Assembly (NCBI RefSeq): GCF_000373745.1
Contig: NZ_KB892335.1
Coordinates: forward strand, 154 to 64,153
Direction: 5' to 3'
Origin: Oligella ureolytica DSM 18253
Lineage (GTDB): Bacteria; Pseudomonadota; Gammaproteobacteria; Burkholderiales; Burkholderiaceae_B
Length of the DNA stretch: 64,000 bases
Shown here: positions 19,484-30,622 of the stretch, piece after piece
Layout: every line of letters starts with the position of its first letter
How positions within the stretch are numbered: the first letter of the stretch is position 1
Notes under the pieces: model-generated
The model's database searches: none
Told to the model about the DNA's origin: nothing
The model's input: only the letters and a program-made list of their open reading frames with translations
Position numbers and translations under genes: made by a program

Positions 19484-20278
19484 TCAGGGCTGTTCAGATC
19501 TTTCGCTATCGATAAAGGTAATCGCAAAACCTCTAGTATAGCGGAGATCGATTCGCTCAATCTGCCTTCCCTCAATTCGTTTCAACAATGCCGGCCAACT
19601 GCGAACAAAGCGCTCAATCGTCTCGGCAAAACTAATTGCCCCCACACCATCGTAGGGATTTGCAATTTCAGCGCCGGGGTCACGACCCATGATTAAAGTC
19701 ATATTATTATCCAACAAAATACGCCAAGAATAGCGGTCATTCAGACCTAATTCTTTAACTCTTAAATTGATCGGACTCAACCAACGCATCAACTCAGCAT
19801 AACGCTGCACCACCAGGTCCTCCGAACCGTCCGGACCAAAGAACTGAGGCAAACGCTCAACACTATCGACCTCGCCTCTGTTCGCTAAATACTTTTCGCC
19901 CCACGTATTAATCAGGGCCTCTTCGTTCCATAAAGCAAAAGGCTCGTGCTCCTCGATCCGCAACAATAAGCCATTTGGCCATAAACGCGTAATATCGACA
20001 TGACGAACCCAAGGTGATGTACTTAATACGTCTTGAACCTTGAGCAAATCCAAACTAAAGAAATTACCCTGTACTCGCCCATCTAAGGTTCGCTGAATAC
20101 TAGCAGGTGATGCGTACGACAACACATCACCCTGCTTAGGCTCCAAGACGATACGGCTGATATTAAACATCGGCAAATGCATCACTCGATAGGCAACGCC
20201 TCCGAGCATGATCAACACCCCTACCATCACCAAAAAACCGGCAACGCGGTTAATGAAACGGGGATCCGAAAATATCAC
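19484..20278 (-). CDS. ftsQ: Cell division protein FtsQ
   Basis: 264 residues, bitopic. One transmembrane helix (about 11-30) precedes the periplasmic POTRA domain (about 36-107, with WPNGLLLRIEEHEPFALWN) and the beta domain ending near RIDLRYTRGFAI. It links early and late divisome proteins by binding FtsB/FtsL. The start follows ddl by 29 bases. The assignment rests on family pattern plus the fixed position between ddl and ftsA. Confidence 0.95.
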   Translation of the reverse strand: MIFSDPRFINRVAGFLVMVGVLIMLGGVAYRVMHLPMFNISRIVLEPKQGDVLSYASPASIQRTLDGRVQGNFFSLDLLKVQDVLSTSPWVRHVDITRLWPNGLLLRIEEHEPFALWNEEALINTWGEKYLANRGEVDSVERLPQFFGPDGSEDLVVQRYAELMRWLSPINLRVKELGLNDRYSWRILLDNNMTLIMGRDPGAEIANPYDGVGAISFAETIERFVRSWPALLKRIEGRQIERIDLRYTRGFAITFIDSERSEQP

Positions 20279-20307
20279 ACCAACACCTTAAAACACTATG
20301 CTTTGTA

Positions 20308-21258
20308 TCAACCCTTGCGGCCGACTTTCAAGTCAGCTGAGGCAAGAATATTGACACACAATTCAGGATAGGTCATACCATCGGCTTTAGCCGCCATGGG
20401 AACCAACGAATGGCTTGTCATGCCGGGAGCTGTGTTAATTTCCAACAAAAACGGATCGCCATTTGCATTGAGCATCACATCAACGCGTGACCACCCCTCA
20501 CAACCAACAGTACGGTAGGCTTGCACGCAATAATCCTGAACTTTTTTAGTCTGCTCTGGTGACAAATCCGCCGGACACACATACTGCGTATCATCTGAAT
20601 GATACTTATGGTGGAAATCATAATTGCCATCCGGTGCAACAATTTCAATGATCGGCAACGCTCGCGCATCCTCACCCTGGCCTAATACGGCCACCGTCAA
20701 CTCACGACCCACAATGCATTGTTCGGCTAACAACACTTTATCATACTGGGAAGCCTGAGCTAGCGCCTCTTCTAACTGATCGGCTGTTTGAATCTTAGTT
20801 AAACCGATGGTTGATCCCTCATGTGGAGGCTTTAAGATCATCGGTAAACCTAATTTAGCAACCGCTTCTTGCAAATCTTCTGCATTGCGTACCACATGGT
20901 AATTAGGCGTAGGAATACCTTGCTCGATCAGCAGACGCTTAGTCATGATCTTATCCATGGTGACGCTGGAGCCCATTACACTTGGCCCTGTATAAGGAAT
21001 GCCCAACATCTCTAAAGCACCTTGGATACAACCATCCTCACCGTAGCGACCATGCAAAATAATAAACACCCGATCGAATTTTGCTGCTTCCAGATCACCA
21101 AGGCTATGCTCAGCCATATCAAAAAGGTGTGCATCCACCCCTTTTTCGAGTAGAGCAGCATGCACGCCAGCACCCGAATTTAGAGACACTTCTCGCTCTG
21201 CCGACACTCCGCCATATAAAACACCGACCTTGCCGAAATTAATTTCTGTATTAGCCAT
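20308..21258 (-). CDS. ddl: D-alanine--D-alanine ligase
   Basis: 316 residues of the ATP-grasp family. They show [17 protein letters not shown] at the N-terminus, [22 protein letters not shown], and the C-terminal [18 protein letters not shown]. It makes the D-Ala-D-Ala dipeptide that MurF adds to the UDP-MurNAc-tripeptide. It overlaps the 3' end of murC by 8 bases, which indicates translational coupling. As the copy inside the dcw cluster it corresponds to DdlB. Confidence 0.96.
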   Translation of the reverse strand: MANTEINFGKVGVLYGGVSAEREVSLNSGAGVHAALLEKGVDAHLFDMAEHSLGDLEAAKFDRVFIILHGRYGEDGCIQGALEMLGIPYTGPSVMGSSVTMDKIMTKRLLIEQGIPTPNYHVVRNAEDLQEAVAKLGLPMILKPPHEGSTIGLTKIQTADQLEEALAQASQYDKVLLAEQCIVGRELTVAVLGQGEDARALPIIEIVAPDGNYDFHHKYHSDDTQYVCPADLSPEQTKKVQDYCVQAYRTVGCEGWSRVDVMLNANGDPFLLEINTAPGMTSHSLVPMAAKADGMTYPELCVNILASADLKVGRKG

Positions 21259-22672
21259 TTGCAGTCTCCAATATTTTTGCAGGCACTCTGCTGATTGAAC
21301 CAGCGCCCATTGTTATAACAACATCACCATTACGCGCAAACGCATGAACGGCTTGCGGTAAATCCTCTATATTCGGAATAAATTGTGGTTTCACTTTATC
21401 GGCCTGCTGTAAGGCTTTGTATAGCGCCTCACCATTAGCAAAGCTAAGCGGCAACTCACCGGCAGCATAGACATCTGTCAGCAACACCTCATCAGCCAAA
21501 CCAAGCACGCGCACAAACTCTTCAAAGCAATCGCGAGTACGGCTATAGCGGTGTGGCTGAAAAGCCAATACTAAACGTTTGTCCGGCCAAGCGCCACGTG
21601 CTGCTTGAATGGTCGCTTCCATCTCAACAGGATGATGGCCATAATCGTCGATGAGGGTGTAAGTACCGCCCCCATTCACTTGCTGCACCTCAATCTCGCC
21701 AATAAAACTAAAGCGACGTCCCACACCGGTAAATGCTTTTAATGCCGATACAATCGCCTCATCCTCTACGCCGATTTCTGTCGCTAAGGCAACACCGGCC
21801 AATGCATTAAGCACATTATGATGACCCGGTAAATTTAAGACAATATCCAACGGCGGGCACTGACGCCTACGGCCACAACTTCTGTGCACGGTAAAATGCA
21901 TTTGCGGACCGACGCTGCGAATATTGGTCGCGCGATAATCTGCTTCTTCTTCGATACCGTAGGTAACGATCGGACGAGAAATAAAGGGGATGATTTTTTT
22001 GACGTTATCATCATCCACACACAAAATAGCGGTGCCATAAAAAGGCAGATTTTGCGTAAATTCGACAAAGGCACTACGTAGACGAGCGACATCGTGACCA
22101 TAGGTGTCCATATGGTCAACGTCAATGTTGGTTACGATAGCCATGACCGGCAATAAGTTAAGAAAAGAAGCATCTGACTCATCCGCTTCCACTACAATAT
22201 AATCGCCCTTGCCCAGGTAGGCATTAGTACCTGCTGAGTTTAATCGTCCGCCAATCACAAAGGTAGGGTCCAATTGAGCTGCCGCTAAAATGCTACTGAC
22301 CAAGCTGGTCGTTGTAGTTTTTCCATGAGTGCCAGCAACAGCAATACCCATTTTTAAGCGCATTAATTCAGCCAGCATCATCGCTCGGGATACCACAGGA
22401 ATCCCTTGCGAGCGCGCTTTGAGCACTTCCGGATTACCACCGGAAATTGCCGTAGAGGTGACGATCACATCAGCTTCTGCTCTATCGACGTTGTCCGCCG
22501 CATGCTCATAAAAAATATGCGCACCTAACTCTTCTAAGCGCTTAGTCACCGCCGTTTTATTCAGATCAGAACCGCTGACTTGATAACCTTGGTTAATCAA
22601 TACCTCGGCAATACCGCTCATCCCTGAGCCGCCAATTCCTACTAAATGGATATTTCTAATTCTATACTTCAT
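21251..22672 (-). CDS. murC: UDP-N-acetylmuramate--L-alanine ligase MurC
   Basis: 473 residues. The Rossmann motif is [17 protein letters not shown] at the N-terminus, the ATP loop is [15 protein letters not shown], and the later [12 protein letters not shown] and [10 protein letters not shown] are shared by MurC proteins. It attaches the first L-alanine of the stem peptide. The start is one base past the murG stop and the 3' end overlaps ddl, so it is tightly packed in the dcw transcript. Confidence 0.97.
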   Translation of the reverse strand: MKYRIRNIHLVGIGGSGMSGIAEVLINQGYQVSGSDLNKTAVTKRLEELGAHIFYEHAADNVDRAEADVIVTSTAISGGNPEVLKARSQGIPVVSRAMMLAELMRLKMGIAVAGTHGKTTTTSLVSSILAAAQLDPTFVIGGRLNSAGTNAYLGKGDYIVVEADESDASFLNLLPVMAIVTNIDVDHMDTYGHDVARLRSAFVEFTQNLPFYGTAILCVDDDNVKKIIPFISRPIVTYGIEEEADYRATNIRSVGPQMHFTVHRSCGRRRQCPPLDIVLNLPGHHNVLNALAGVALATEIGVEDEAIVSALKAFTGVGRRFSFIGEIEVQQVNGGGTYTLIDDYGHHPVEMEATIQAARGAWPDKRLVLAFQPHRYSRTRDCFEEFVRVLGLADEVLLTDVYAAGELPLSFANGEALYKALQQADKVKPQFIPNIEDLPQAVHAFARNGDVVITMGAGSISRVPAKILETANG

Positions 22673-22673
22673 T

Positions 22674-23801
22674 TTATTCTCTAGCTAATTGCTCACACAC
22701 ATCAGCAATTGCATGCGTCGCACCGGGTAACGCCATTGCTCGCGCTAAATTTGCCATCTCTAACAGCTGCTCACGATCCTTGGTCAACAGCCACTCTGAT
22801 AACCAATGGGCAGTGAGTGCGGATTGTGCCTTTACCTCTGCTGCACCATGAGCGGCTAGCCAACGAGCATTTGCTGTCTGGTGATCATCAATGGCTCCCG
22901 GCAAAGGAACAAACAATGCCGGCACACCCACGGCGGCAACTTCTGCCACCGTCATTGCACCTGCTCGACAAATAAGTAAATCAGCCTCTGCAAGTGCATT
23001 TGCCATATTATCAATGAAAGCCACACAATTTGCTTCCACACCCGCTTCTTGATAATTATTTTTTAGTAATTCAAGGTGAGCAGCACCTGACTGGTGTGTG
23101 ATCAACGGACGCCGTTCTAATGGTAGTTGGGCTATGGCCTGGGGAATTAAATTATTTAATGCCAAAGCGCCTAAACTACCTCCGACCACCAACAAACGCA
23201 ACGGTCCCTCACGGTTTGCAAAGCGCTCTGTCGGCATCGATAAATTCAACAACTCAGCACGGACCGGATTACCGATTACTGTGCCGTTTGACAGTGCATT
23301 TGGAAAAGCCGTCAATACACGCTTAGCTAATTTACTGATGACCTTGTTGGCCGTTCCGGCCACGGCATTTTGCTCATGCAAAACAATGGGTTTAGCACTA
23401 AGAAAAGCCATCAGGCTACCCGGAAAAGCTGCGTAACCGCCCATCCCCAACACCACATTAGGCTTCACCTTCTTAAACGCCTTACGCGCATCGCCTAGCG
23501 CACCGGCCAAGGCAAAGGGCAGCTTCAACAGCGCAGACAACCCCTTGCCACGAAGCCCGGAAAAACTCATCGGCAGCAACTGAAAGCCACGAGCAGGCAC
23601 TAAGTCACCCTCCATACGGTCCGGATTGCCTAACCAATATACATGCCAACCGCGTTGCTGTAACTCATCTGCAACTGCTAAACCAGGCATAATATGACCG
23701 CCGGTACCGCCAGCCATAATCAAGATGGTCGGTGCGGCTACTGCCGCATCAGTGGTGTCTGGGGCGATTGTCGAACTCATCTGAATCTCATCACTCATCA
23801 C
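22674..23801 (-). CDS. murG: UDP-N-acetylglucosamine--lipid I GlcNAc transferase MurG
   Basis: 375 residues of the GT-B fold. After a non-conserved 24-residue leader it has [21 protein letters not shown] (donor-side glycine loop), then [18 protein letters not shown], and the UDP-GlcNAc site [22 protein letters not shown]. It makes lipid II on the inner face of the membrane. The start overlaps the ftsW stop by 4 bases. The leader before the conserved core is longer than in E. coli MurG; starts at residues 2 or 8 are also possible. Confidence 0.96.
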   Translation of the reverse strand: MMSDEIQMSSTIAPDTTDAAVAAPTILIMAGGTGGHIMPGLAVADELQQRGWHVYWLGNPDRMEGDLVPARGFQLLPMSFSGLRGKGLSALLKLPFALAGALGDARKAFKKVKPNVVLGMGGYAAFPGSLMAFLSAKPIVLHEQNAVAGTANKVISKLAKRVLTAFPNALSNGTVIGNPVRAELLNLSMPTERFANREGPLRLLVVGGSLGALALNNLIPQAIAQLPLERRPLITHQSGAAHLELLKNNYQEAGVEANCVAFIDNMANALAEADLLICRAGAMTVAEVAAVGVPALFVPLPGAIDDHQTANARWLAAHGAAEVKAQSALTAHWLSEWLLTKDREQLLEMANLARAMALPGATHAIADVCEQLARE

Positions 23802-25054
23802 ATATACCTCGGCGTCGGCACACCGGAAATGGACAGACCACGCATCAACTGACGGTTTTCATAATCTACTCTAAAGACTAAACCAAGCGCACTTAATGTA
23901 ATCACCATCGCGGAACCGCCATAACTTATCATCGGTAAGGTCAGGCCCTTAGTGGGTAATAAACCTAAGCAAACGCATAAATTGAAAAGCGCTTGAAAAC
24001 CAATCCAAATACCAACCCCTTGGGCCACCAAGCCACTAAAAAACCTATCCATCGCGATCGCAACACGACCGATTTTAAAGCACTTAAAAACCAACACAAA
24101 ATACAGTATAACGACCGATGTAATACCGACAAAACCCAGCTCTTCGCCAATAACGGCCAAAATAAAGTCGGTATGCGCTTCCGGTAAATAGTGCAATTTT
24201 TCAATACTAAAACCCAGACCCACACCACTCCACTCTCCGCGCCCAATGGCAATCAATGAGTGCACCAATTGGTAACCTGAGGACTGCGCATGCTCCTCGC
24301 TAAAGGGATCCATAAATGCCAGCAGTCGCCGTAAGCGCCACGAGCTGCCAAACACGGCAACGCTGACCAATGCCACTCCAGCGATAATGACGGTGCTTAA
24401 ATAAAAACTATGTAAACCACCCAAGAATAAGAGCCCAATACAAATACAGGCTATCACCATTGCCGCACCCAAATCCGGCTCCACGACTGTTAAACCGACA
24501 GCCAAAGCCATCAACCCGGCAATAGGCAGGATCCCTCTAACAAAGCCATCCATAAATTTGAGGCTGGCAATGACTTCGTGATGTCTTACCGCATAACGCG
24601 CAGCGTAAACAACCATCGCTATTTTCATCAATTCACTTGGCTGAAAGTTTACCGGCCCCAAAGGAATCCAACGACGAGCACCATTAACCTCTCGACCAAT
24701 AAAGGGAAACAATACAATAAGCAGGAGTATTGCCGCGACAATATAAAATGGCAGTGCCAGCTCCTCCCACTTATCCATATTGATATTGAAGACGGTAAAC
24801 ATGCCAAAAAAGCCGATACCAATAAAGGCGGCCTGCATAACAAAATAGCGATTAAACTTAATCACTTGACTGTTTGGTCCGTCCGTCAAGGCAATGGAGG
24901 AGGAATAGACCATGATTAGGCCCAATATCACAATCACGCCGATAATCGATAAAAGCAATAGGTCATAATCGCGCATTTTGACGCGATTAGGCGACACCTC
25001 ATTAACTCTTGATTCACCCTCGTGAACGAATCGATCGCGCATGCTTAGAGCCAT
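23798..25054 (-). CDS. ftsW: Peptidoglycan glycosyltransferase FtsW (SEDS family)
   Basis: 418 residues with about ten membrane helices. SEDS signatures are present: [22 protein letters not shown] in the first half and the C-terminal [20 protein letters not shown]. It polymerises septal glycan strands together with FtsI. The start is one base from the murD end and it overlaps murG by 4 bases. A cytosolic leader of about 30 residues precedes the first helix. Confidence 0.97.
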   Translation of the reverse strand: MALSMRDRFVHEGESRVNEVSPNRVKMRDYDLLLLSIIGVIVILGLIMVYSSSIALTDGPNSQVIKFNRYFVMQAAFIGIGFFGMFTVFNINMDKWEELALPFYIVAAILLLIVLFPFIGREVNGARRWIPLGPVNFQPSELMKIAMVVYAARYAVRHHEVIASLKFMDGFVRGILPIAGLMALAVGLTVVEPDLGAAMVIACICIGLLFLGGLHSFYLSTVIIAGVALVSVAVFGSSWRLRRLLAFMDPFSEEHAQSSGYQLVHSLIAIGRGEWSGVGLGFSIEKLHYLPEAHTDFILAVIGEELGFVGITSVVILYFVLVFKCFKIGRVAIAMDRFFSGLVAQGVGIWIGFQALFNLCVCLGLLPTKGLTLPMISYGGSAMVITLSALGLVFRVDYENRQLMRGLSISGVPTPRYM

Positions 25055-26587
25055 CTAGATCTCCCCGTACTCAAGCGCCAACTCCTGCACCGCTTCAGCA
25101 AAAGCGATACCACGCTGCATATAATTATTAAACATATCCATACTGGCACATGCCGGTGATAACAGTACCACGTCACCGCTGGTGGCCAAACCCATGGCTG
25201 TATTGACCGCCTGTTCCATCGAATCCGCATGGGATACCGGAACACCGGTGCTACCCAGCGCCTGTTCGATCTGCTCAGCATCACGGCCGATCAAAACGAG
25301 TGCACGGGCCTTGTCTTTTAAGGGTTGTTGTAAGGGGCCAAAATCTTGACCTTTGGCTAAGCCACCCAAGATAACGACTAAACGCTGCTCTAGTCCATTA
25401 ATCGCCGCCAAGGTTGCCCCGACATTAGTCCCTTTACTATCGTTAATAAAATCCACACCGTTGATATTACGCACGAAATTCATTCGATGTGGTGCTGCTT
25501 GGAAATTAGTCAAGGCATGTAATAAGGGCCCCCAGCTCACGTGCATGGCTCGACACAAAGCGAGCGCTGCCAAAGCATTAAGCGCATTATGGCGCCCCTT
25601 AACCGGCAACGCTTCTACCGGCATTAAGTGCTTCAGGCGACCATTGCTGCGGATTGTCAGTTGTTCTTTTTTCTTACGGGCAGCAGCACTGAGCGGTACA
25701 TCAAAGTCATCCTCATCCATATTGGCAGTCAACCAAGCAATACCGCCGTCATTTTGAATCCCCAAATCACCGATAAGTCGGGGCTCATCTTCACCGAAAC
25801 TGACCACATCGACTGCTTGAACATCAGACACCATCGCCATCACTTCCGGTTCCGGACGGGCGACAACCTTAATCTCGCTTAACTCTAATAGCTTAGCCTT
25901 GTGCTGGACATAATCCTCCCAGCCGAGGTGCCAATCCAAATGATCTTGGCTAAGGTTTAACACAACAGCGGCTTTGGGTCGTAACGACTGTACCGTTGCC
26001 ATTTGAAAACTGGATAGCTCAACCACCCAAACCTCAGGCAGCTCATTTGCCTCAAGGGCCTGTCTGAGCGCGGTTAGTACGGCAGGACTAATATTGCCAC
26101 AGGCAATGGCAGGCACAGCGGCAGCTAACAACATATCGCGGACCATCATCGTCACGGTGGTTTTGCCGTTTGTCCCCGTGATTGCAATAACATCGCAGTC
26201 ATAGCCTCGAGTCGCTTTTAAATCGACCAAGGCACGAGCAAATAACTCCACCTCACCAATCACCTCAATACCTTGAGCTTCGGCCATTTGTAGAAACTCT
26301 TTAATAGGCGATTCGTTAGGGGATAGTCCCGGGCTAAGGATAAGAGAATCGATGCCATCTAGGGTGTGTGACGCCAAGCAATCTTCGCCTAAGGCGTAAG
26401 AGACCCGCGCATCGAACTTGGCAGCGGCTGCGGCTTTAATCTCAGCTAATCCCGGCGGTTCCTGACGCGTATCAGCCACGCGCAGCTTAGCGCCTTCATG
26501 CAGGCACCATAGCGCACTGGCTAAACCAGCCTCACCGAGACCTAAAACTAATACATGTGATTGAGACAAGCTTTTTTGTTGCATCAT
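25055..26587 (-). CDS. murD: UDP-N-acetylmuramoyl-L-alanine--D-glutamate ligase MurD
   Basis: 510 residues, somewhat longer than E. coli MurD (438), with extra segments around residues 260-300. The Rossmann motif is VLVLGLGEAGLASALW, the ATP loop AITGTNGKTTVTMMV, and the later NDSKGTNVGATLAAI and ILGGLAKGQDF are typical. It adds D-glutamate to UDP-MurNAc-L-Ala. Adjacent to ftsW and 30 bases behind mraY in the dcw transcript. Confidence 0.96.
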   Translation of the reverse strand: MMQQKSLSQSHVLVLGLGEAGLASALWCLHEGAKLRVADTRQEPPGLAEIKAAAAAKFDARVSYALGEDCLASHTLDGIDSLILSPGLSPNESPIKEFLQMAEAQGIEVIGEVELFARALVDLKATRGYDCDVIAITGTNGKTTVTMMVRDMLLAAAVPAIACGNISPAVLTALRQALEANELPEVWVVELSSFQMATVQSLRPKAAVVLNLSQDHLDWHLGWEDYVQHKAKLLELSEIKVVARPEPEVMAMVSDVQAVDVVSFGEDEPRLIGDLGIQNDGGIAWLTANMDEDDFDVPLSAAARKKKEQLTIRSNGRLKHLMPVEALPVKGRHNALNALAALALCRAMHVSWGPLLHALTNFQAAPHRMNFVRNINGVDFINDSKGTNVGATLAAINGLEQRLVVILGGLAKGQDFGPLQQPLKDKARALVLIGRDAEQIEQALGSTGVPVSHADSMEQAVNTAMGLATSGDVVLLSPACASMDMFNNYMQRGIAFAEAVQELALEYGEI

Positions 26588-26617
26588 TGCCGCGTTTTAA
26601 CAGACCTTTAGAAAAAA

Positions 26618-27787
26618 TTAACGTAACTTGAGTGTTGAAAGACCAATCAACACCAGCATGATAGTGATAATCCAAAAACGAATCACTACCTGTGTTTCCT
26701 TCCAACCTTTTTTCTCAAAATGATGATGTAATGGTGCCATCAATAAAATACGTCGACCTTCACCATAGCGCTTCTTGGTATATTTAAACCAACTGACTTG
26801 AAGCATCACAGAAAGCGTCTCAACCACAAAAACACCGCCCATAATAAAGAAAACGATCTCTTGGCGCACAATCACGGCAATGCAACCAAGCATACCGCCA
26901 AGAGCTAAGGCACCGACATCCCCCATAAACACTTGCGCAGGATAGGCGTTAAACCACAGGAAGGCCAGACCCGCCCCACCCAATGCCGCACATAGAATCA
27001 GCATCTCACCAGCACCGGGGATATAAGGAAATAGTAAATAACCTGAATAATCCACGCGACCGACGACATAGGCAAAAATACCTAAGGCACCGCCCACCAT
27101 CACTGTCGGCATAATCGCTAAACCGTCTAAGCCGTCAGTTAGGTTGACCGCATTACTCGAGCCGACAATCACTAGCCAGGTTAAGATCGCAAAACCGAAC
27201 ACACCTAATGGATAGCTCACGCTCTTAAAAAACGGCACAATTAAATCTGCTTGTCGGGGCAACGGCATGGTAAAACCACTCATGACCCACTCTTTAAATA
27301 AAGGCCATAACTCAGCATTTTCCGGTGCGGCAACAGCAAAGGTCAGATAAAGAGCGGCAATTGCGCCAATCGTTGACTGCCAAAAGAACTTCTCTCTTGA
27401 TGACATGCCCTCCGGATTTCTGTAAACCACCTTACGATAGTCGTCGAACCAACCAACGGCACCAAAACCAACGGTCACAAAAAGCACTACCCAGACAAAG
27501 CGATTACTTAAGTCTGCCCATAACAAGGTCGACAACGCAATCGCGATAAGCACCAATACGCCACCCATGGTCGGCGTACCGTCTTTTACTAAGTGACTTT
27601 CTAAGCCATATTGTCGAACTGCTTGACCAACCTTGAGCTCTAATAGCTTACGTATCACCTTAGGACCGGCGATTAATCCAATCACCAACGCCGTAGCACT
27701 AGCGAGTAGCGCACGCATAGTCAAATAATCAAATACTGCAAAAAAACTGTAATCTTTACTTAGATATTTAAACAGCTCATGTAACAT
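26618..27787 (-). CDS. mraY: Phospho-N-acetylmuramoyl-pentapeptide transferase MraY
   Basis: 389 residues, about ten membrane helices. Catalytic motifs are present: GWFDDYRKV on the first cytosolic loop, [16 protein letters not shown], and [15 protein letters not shown] (the HHH motif). It transfers phospho-MurNAc-pentapeptide to undecaprenyl phosphate, giving lipid I. The gene lies 21 bases behind the murEF fusion. Confidence 0.98.
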   Translation of the reverse strand: MLHELFKYLSKDYSFFAVFDYLTMRALLASATALVIGLIAGPKVIRKLLELKVGQAVRQYGLESHLVKDGTPTMGGVLVLIAIALSTLLWADLSNRFVWVVLFVTVGFGAVGWFDDYRKVVYRNPEGMSSREKFFWQSTIGAIAALYLTFAVAAPENAELWPLFKEWVMSGFTMPLPRQADLIVPFFKSVSYPLGVFGFAILTWLVIVGSSNAVNLTDGLDGLAIMPTVMVGGALGIFAYVVGRVDYSGYLLFPYIPGAGEMLILCAALGGAGLAFLWFNAYPAQVFMGDVGALALGGMLGCIAVIVRQEIVFFIMGGVFVVETLSVMLQVSWFKYTKKRYGEGRRILLMAPLHHHFEKKGWKETQVVIRFWIITIMLVLIGLSTLKLR

Positions 27788-27808
27788 GAGTAGCTTCCCC
27801 GTTGCTTA

Positions 27809-30595
27809 CTATTTACTTTCTTGTTTTGATAACAGATTCTGCACTACGCGCTCCATTTGCATAAAGCGAGAACCTTTAACCAATATAGCAGCCGGTTCTA
27901 ATAAAGCTATTGCCTCACCTATCTGTTCTATTAGCTCAAAATGCTGGGCACCCTCACCAAAAGCATGGCTTGTTTCTTGGGTTGCTTCACCAAAGGTTAA
28001 CAAATGACTGATGCCCTTTTGCTGAGCATATTGACCTATTTCGCGGTGCATTTGTGCCCATTCAGGACCCAGCTCACCCATATCACCTAAGACTAAGACG
28101 GTTGGCTGCGGCAAAGCACTGAGCACATCAATTGCTGCGCGCACAGAATCTGGATTAGCATTATAACTATCATCAATGACTTGCGTACCGTTTTCGAGGA
28201 CATAGCTTTGTAAGCGTCCCGACACCGCGGAAAAGTTTTCTAAGCCTTGTTGGATATGCTCTAAGCTCAGACCCGCTGCAAAACAAGCACCACTCGCTGC
28301 CAGCGCATTGCTGACATTGTGCTCTCCCTGTACTTGCAGATTAATCGTCAGTACCTCGTCATGAACAGTCAGCACAAAACTAGCCCCCTTAGCACCATGT
28401 CCTATCGCTGTCGCATGAAGCTCAGCAGAGGGCTCGTTAATTGCGAAGTGTAAGGACTTTTTAGTGGCGCTTAGCTCATCCCAAAGCGCTGTGTACTCGG
28501 TAGCCGCAGGATAAACGGCTGTGCCACCATCACTTAAATAGGCAAATACTGAGCCATTTTCCTTGGCGACCGCCTCAACCGTATGCATAAATTCTTGGTG
28601 CTCACGCTGCGCATTCGTCACCACAGCGACTGTCGGGCGGCATAAATCGGCTAAAATGGCTATCTCACCCGGATGATTCATTCCTAACTCAAATACGGCC
28701 ACTTGATGATGGCTACGTAATCTCAACAGACTCAGGGGCACCCCTATGTGGTTATTTAAATTACCAAGCGTCGCAATATAATCATCACCGTAAGCAGCCT
28801 TCATGATGGAGGCAGTCATTTCCTTGGTGGTCGTTTTACCGTTACTACCGGTGACAGCAACGACCGGCAACGTAAACTGCGCACGCCAAGCTTTAGCCAT
28901 GGTCATCAGAGCATCAAGCGTATCATGAACTTGGATTTGAGCTAAGGCTAATTCCTTGTTAGGTGCTGAAACCAATGCCGCCACTGCCTTTTTCTCTTGG
29001 GCTTGGCTAAGCAGGCTATGCGCATCAAAATGCTCACCTTTTAAAGCCACAAAAAACTGGCCGGCTTCTAATTTACGCGTATCAATACTGATATTTAGAC
29101 CATCACGCATTAATAAGGCAAGGCTCGACCATTGCCTATCATCAAAGAAATGACGCTTAGCATTAATTTCTTGATAATCCTCATGCCCCTTACCGGCGAT
29201 TAGAATGACATCATCAGGGGCTGCTTGCAAGATAGCGTGGAGTATGGTGTAATCACGATTTTTCTCCACTAAGGCCAATTTTTCTGCATTAGGTGCAGAT
29301 AGACCGGCCACAATTTCTTCTAAAATGGCCTCCGGCTTTTCAGTGCGTGGGTTATCGCTGGTGATATAAATCAGATCAGCCAACTCCTCAGCAATTTGAA
29401 GCATCAACGGGCGCTTTGTACGATCACGATCGCCACCACAACCAAAAACACATACCAAACGCCCGCCACGCGCATCGGCATTTGGCCTAATCGCCTGCAA
29501 AGCGCGCTTTAATGCATCAGGAGTATGCGCATAATCAACCACCACTAAGGGCTTATTTTGTGAATTGGCAATAGGTTCAACGGTTTCCAAACGCCCGGCC
29601 ACAGCCTCTAATTTGCTTAAAGTACGACTAATTCGCGTCAAGCTCCAGCCTAAGCCCTCTAAAATGCCAACGGTTAATAACAAATTAGAAATATTGTGCT
29701 CACCGACCAAACGACTGATAACCTGCGTCTCGCCATTAGGAGTGCGCAACATAAAAGAAAGGCCGTAATCATGGAATGTATAGTGCAAAGCACGTATATC
29801 GGCTGCGGAGCCCATATCCAGCGAGTAGGTTGTGGTCAAATTGGCAACTGACTTTTCAGCTAAGCGCAAGCCGGCCGCGTCATCCGCATTGAGGACCGCT
29901 AATTTCAGATTAGGCCAAGTAAACAACAAGGCTTTAGCACGCTCGTACTCTTGCATGCTCTGATGGTAATCTAAATGGTCTAAGCTCAAATTAGTAAAAC
30001 CGGCGATCCCGATACGTAGACCATCCATACGACCCTGCTCAAGGCCTATAGAAGAAGCCTCCATCGTCACAGTATAAATCTCTTGCTCACGCAAATAGGC
30101 CAGTATACGGTGCAAACTAAGCACATCCGGCGTCGTCAACGAACCGCCAAGGTTCGTGCCGTCGGGCAATATAACACCTAGGGTACCGATTGTTGCACAA
30201 GGTGTATTGTTAAGATTGAGAGCCTGTGTAACCCAACTGGCGCACGAGGTTTTACCGTTAGTTCCGGTAATTGCAATAACCTTAACAGTTTCAGAAGGCT
30301 TGCCATACCACTCATCAGCAAGTTCACCCAAGAGCGACCTTAAATTGCTAACCGACAAAATAGGGATATTGGCATCTACTATTTTTTCTGAATCTGCATC
30401 AAGCAAAACCGCGACTGCACCATTTTCGATGGCTCCCTGAATATATTGAGCGCCATCATTTTGTTGCCCCTTAGACGCAACAAAGACATCCCCTGCTTGG
30501 ATGTCTCTGGAATCAAGTTTCAGATCGGCTCCGTGCTCAGTCTGCTGTCGGAGCCACTGTACAATGGCTAACACTTCTTTATTCTGTTCTTGCAT
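27809..30595 (-). CDS. murEF: MurE-MurF fusion: meso-diaminopimelate ligase plus D-Ala-D-Ala ligase
   Basis: 928 residues without frame break. The N-terminal half (about 1-485) is MurE, with the ATP loop AITGTNGKTSCASW and the DNPRTE motif that in MurE marks meso-diaminopimelate as substrate. The C-terminal half (about 490-928) is MurF, with DTRKLEAGQFFVALKGEHFDAH, the ATP loop AVTGSNGKTTTKEM, FELGMNHPGEI and DDSYNANPDSVRAAI. The two consecutive steps of stem-peptide synthesis thus sit on one chain. MurEF fusions are known from Bordetella and other Alcaligenaceae, which supports the placement of the organism. It lies between ftsI and mraY, where separate murE and murF genes normally stand. 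Confidence 0.97.
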   Translation of the reverse strand: MQEQNKEVLAIVQWLRQQTEHGADLKLDSRDIQAGDVFVASKGQQNDGAQYIQGAIENGAVAVLLDADSEKIVDANIPILSVSNLRSLLGELADEWYGKPSETVKVIAITGTNGKTSCASWVTQALNLNNTPCATIGTLGVILPDGTNLGGSLTTPDVLSLHRILAYLREQEIYTVTMEASSIGLEQGRMDGLRIGIAGFTNLSLDHLDYHQSMQEYERAKALLFTWPNLKLAVLNADDAAGLRLAEKSVANLTTTYSLDMGSAADIRALHYTFHDYGLSFMLRTPNGETQVISRLVGEHNISNLLLTVGILEGLGWSLTRISRTLSKLEAVAGRLETVEPIANSQNKPLVVVDYAHTPDALKRALQAIRPNADARGGRLVCVFGCGGDRDRTKRPLMLQIAEELADLIYITSDNPRTEKPEAILEEIVAGLSAPNAEKLALVEKNRDYTILHAILQAAPDDVILIAGKGHEDYQEINAKRHFFDDRQWSSLALLMRDGLNISIDTRKLEAGQFFVALKGEHFDAHSLLSQAQEKKAVAALVSAPNKELALAQIQVHDTLDALMTMAKAWRAQFTLPVVAVTGSNGKTTTKEMTASIMKAAYGDDYIATLGNLNNHIGVPLSLLRLRSHHQVAVFELGMNHPGEIAILADLCRPTVAVVTNAQREHQEFMHTVEAVAKENGSVFAYLSDGGTAVYPAATEYTALWDELSATKKSLHFAINEPSAELHATAIGHGAKGASFVLTVHDEVLTINLQVQGEHNVSNALAASGACFAAGLSLEHIQQGLENFSAVSGRLQSYVLENGTQVIDDSYNANPDSVRAAIDVLSALPQPTVLVLGDMGELGPEWAQMHREIGQYAQQKGISHLLTFGEATQETSHAFGEGAQHFELIEQIGEAIALLEPAAILVKGSRFMQMERVVQNLLSKQESK

Positions 30596-30622
30596 ACAAC
30601 TTCCTACACGCTGTCATAGCGA

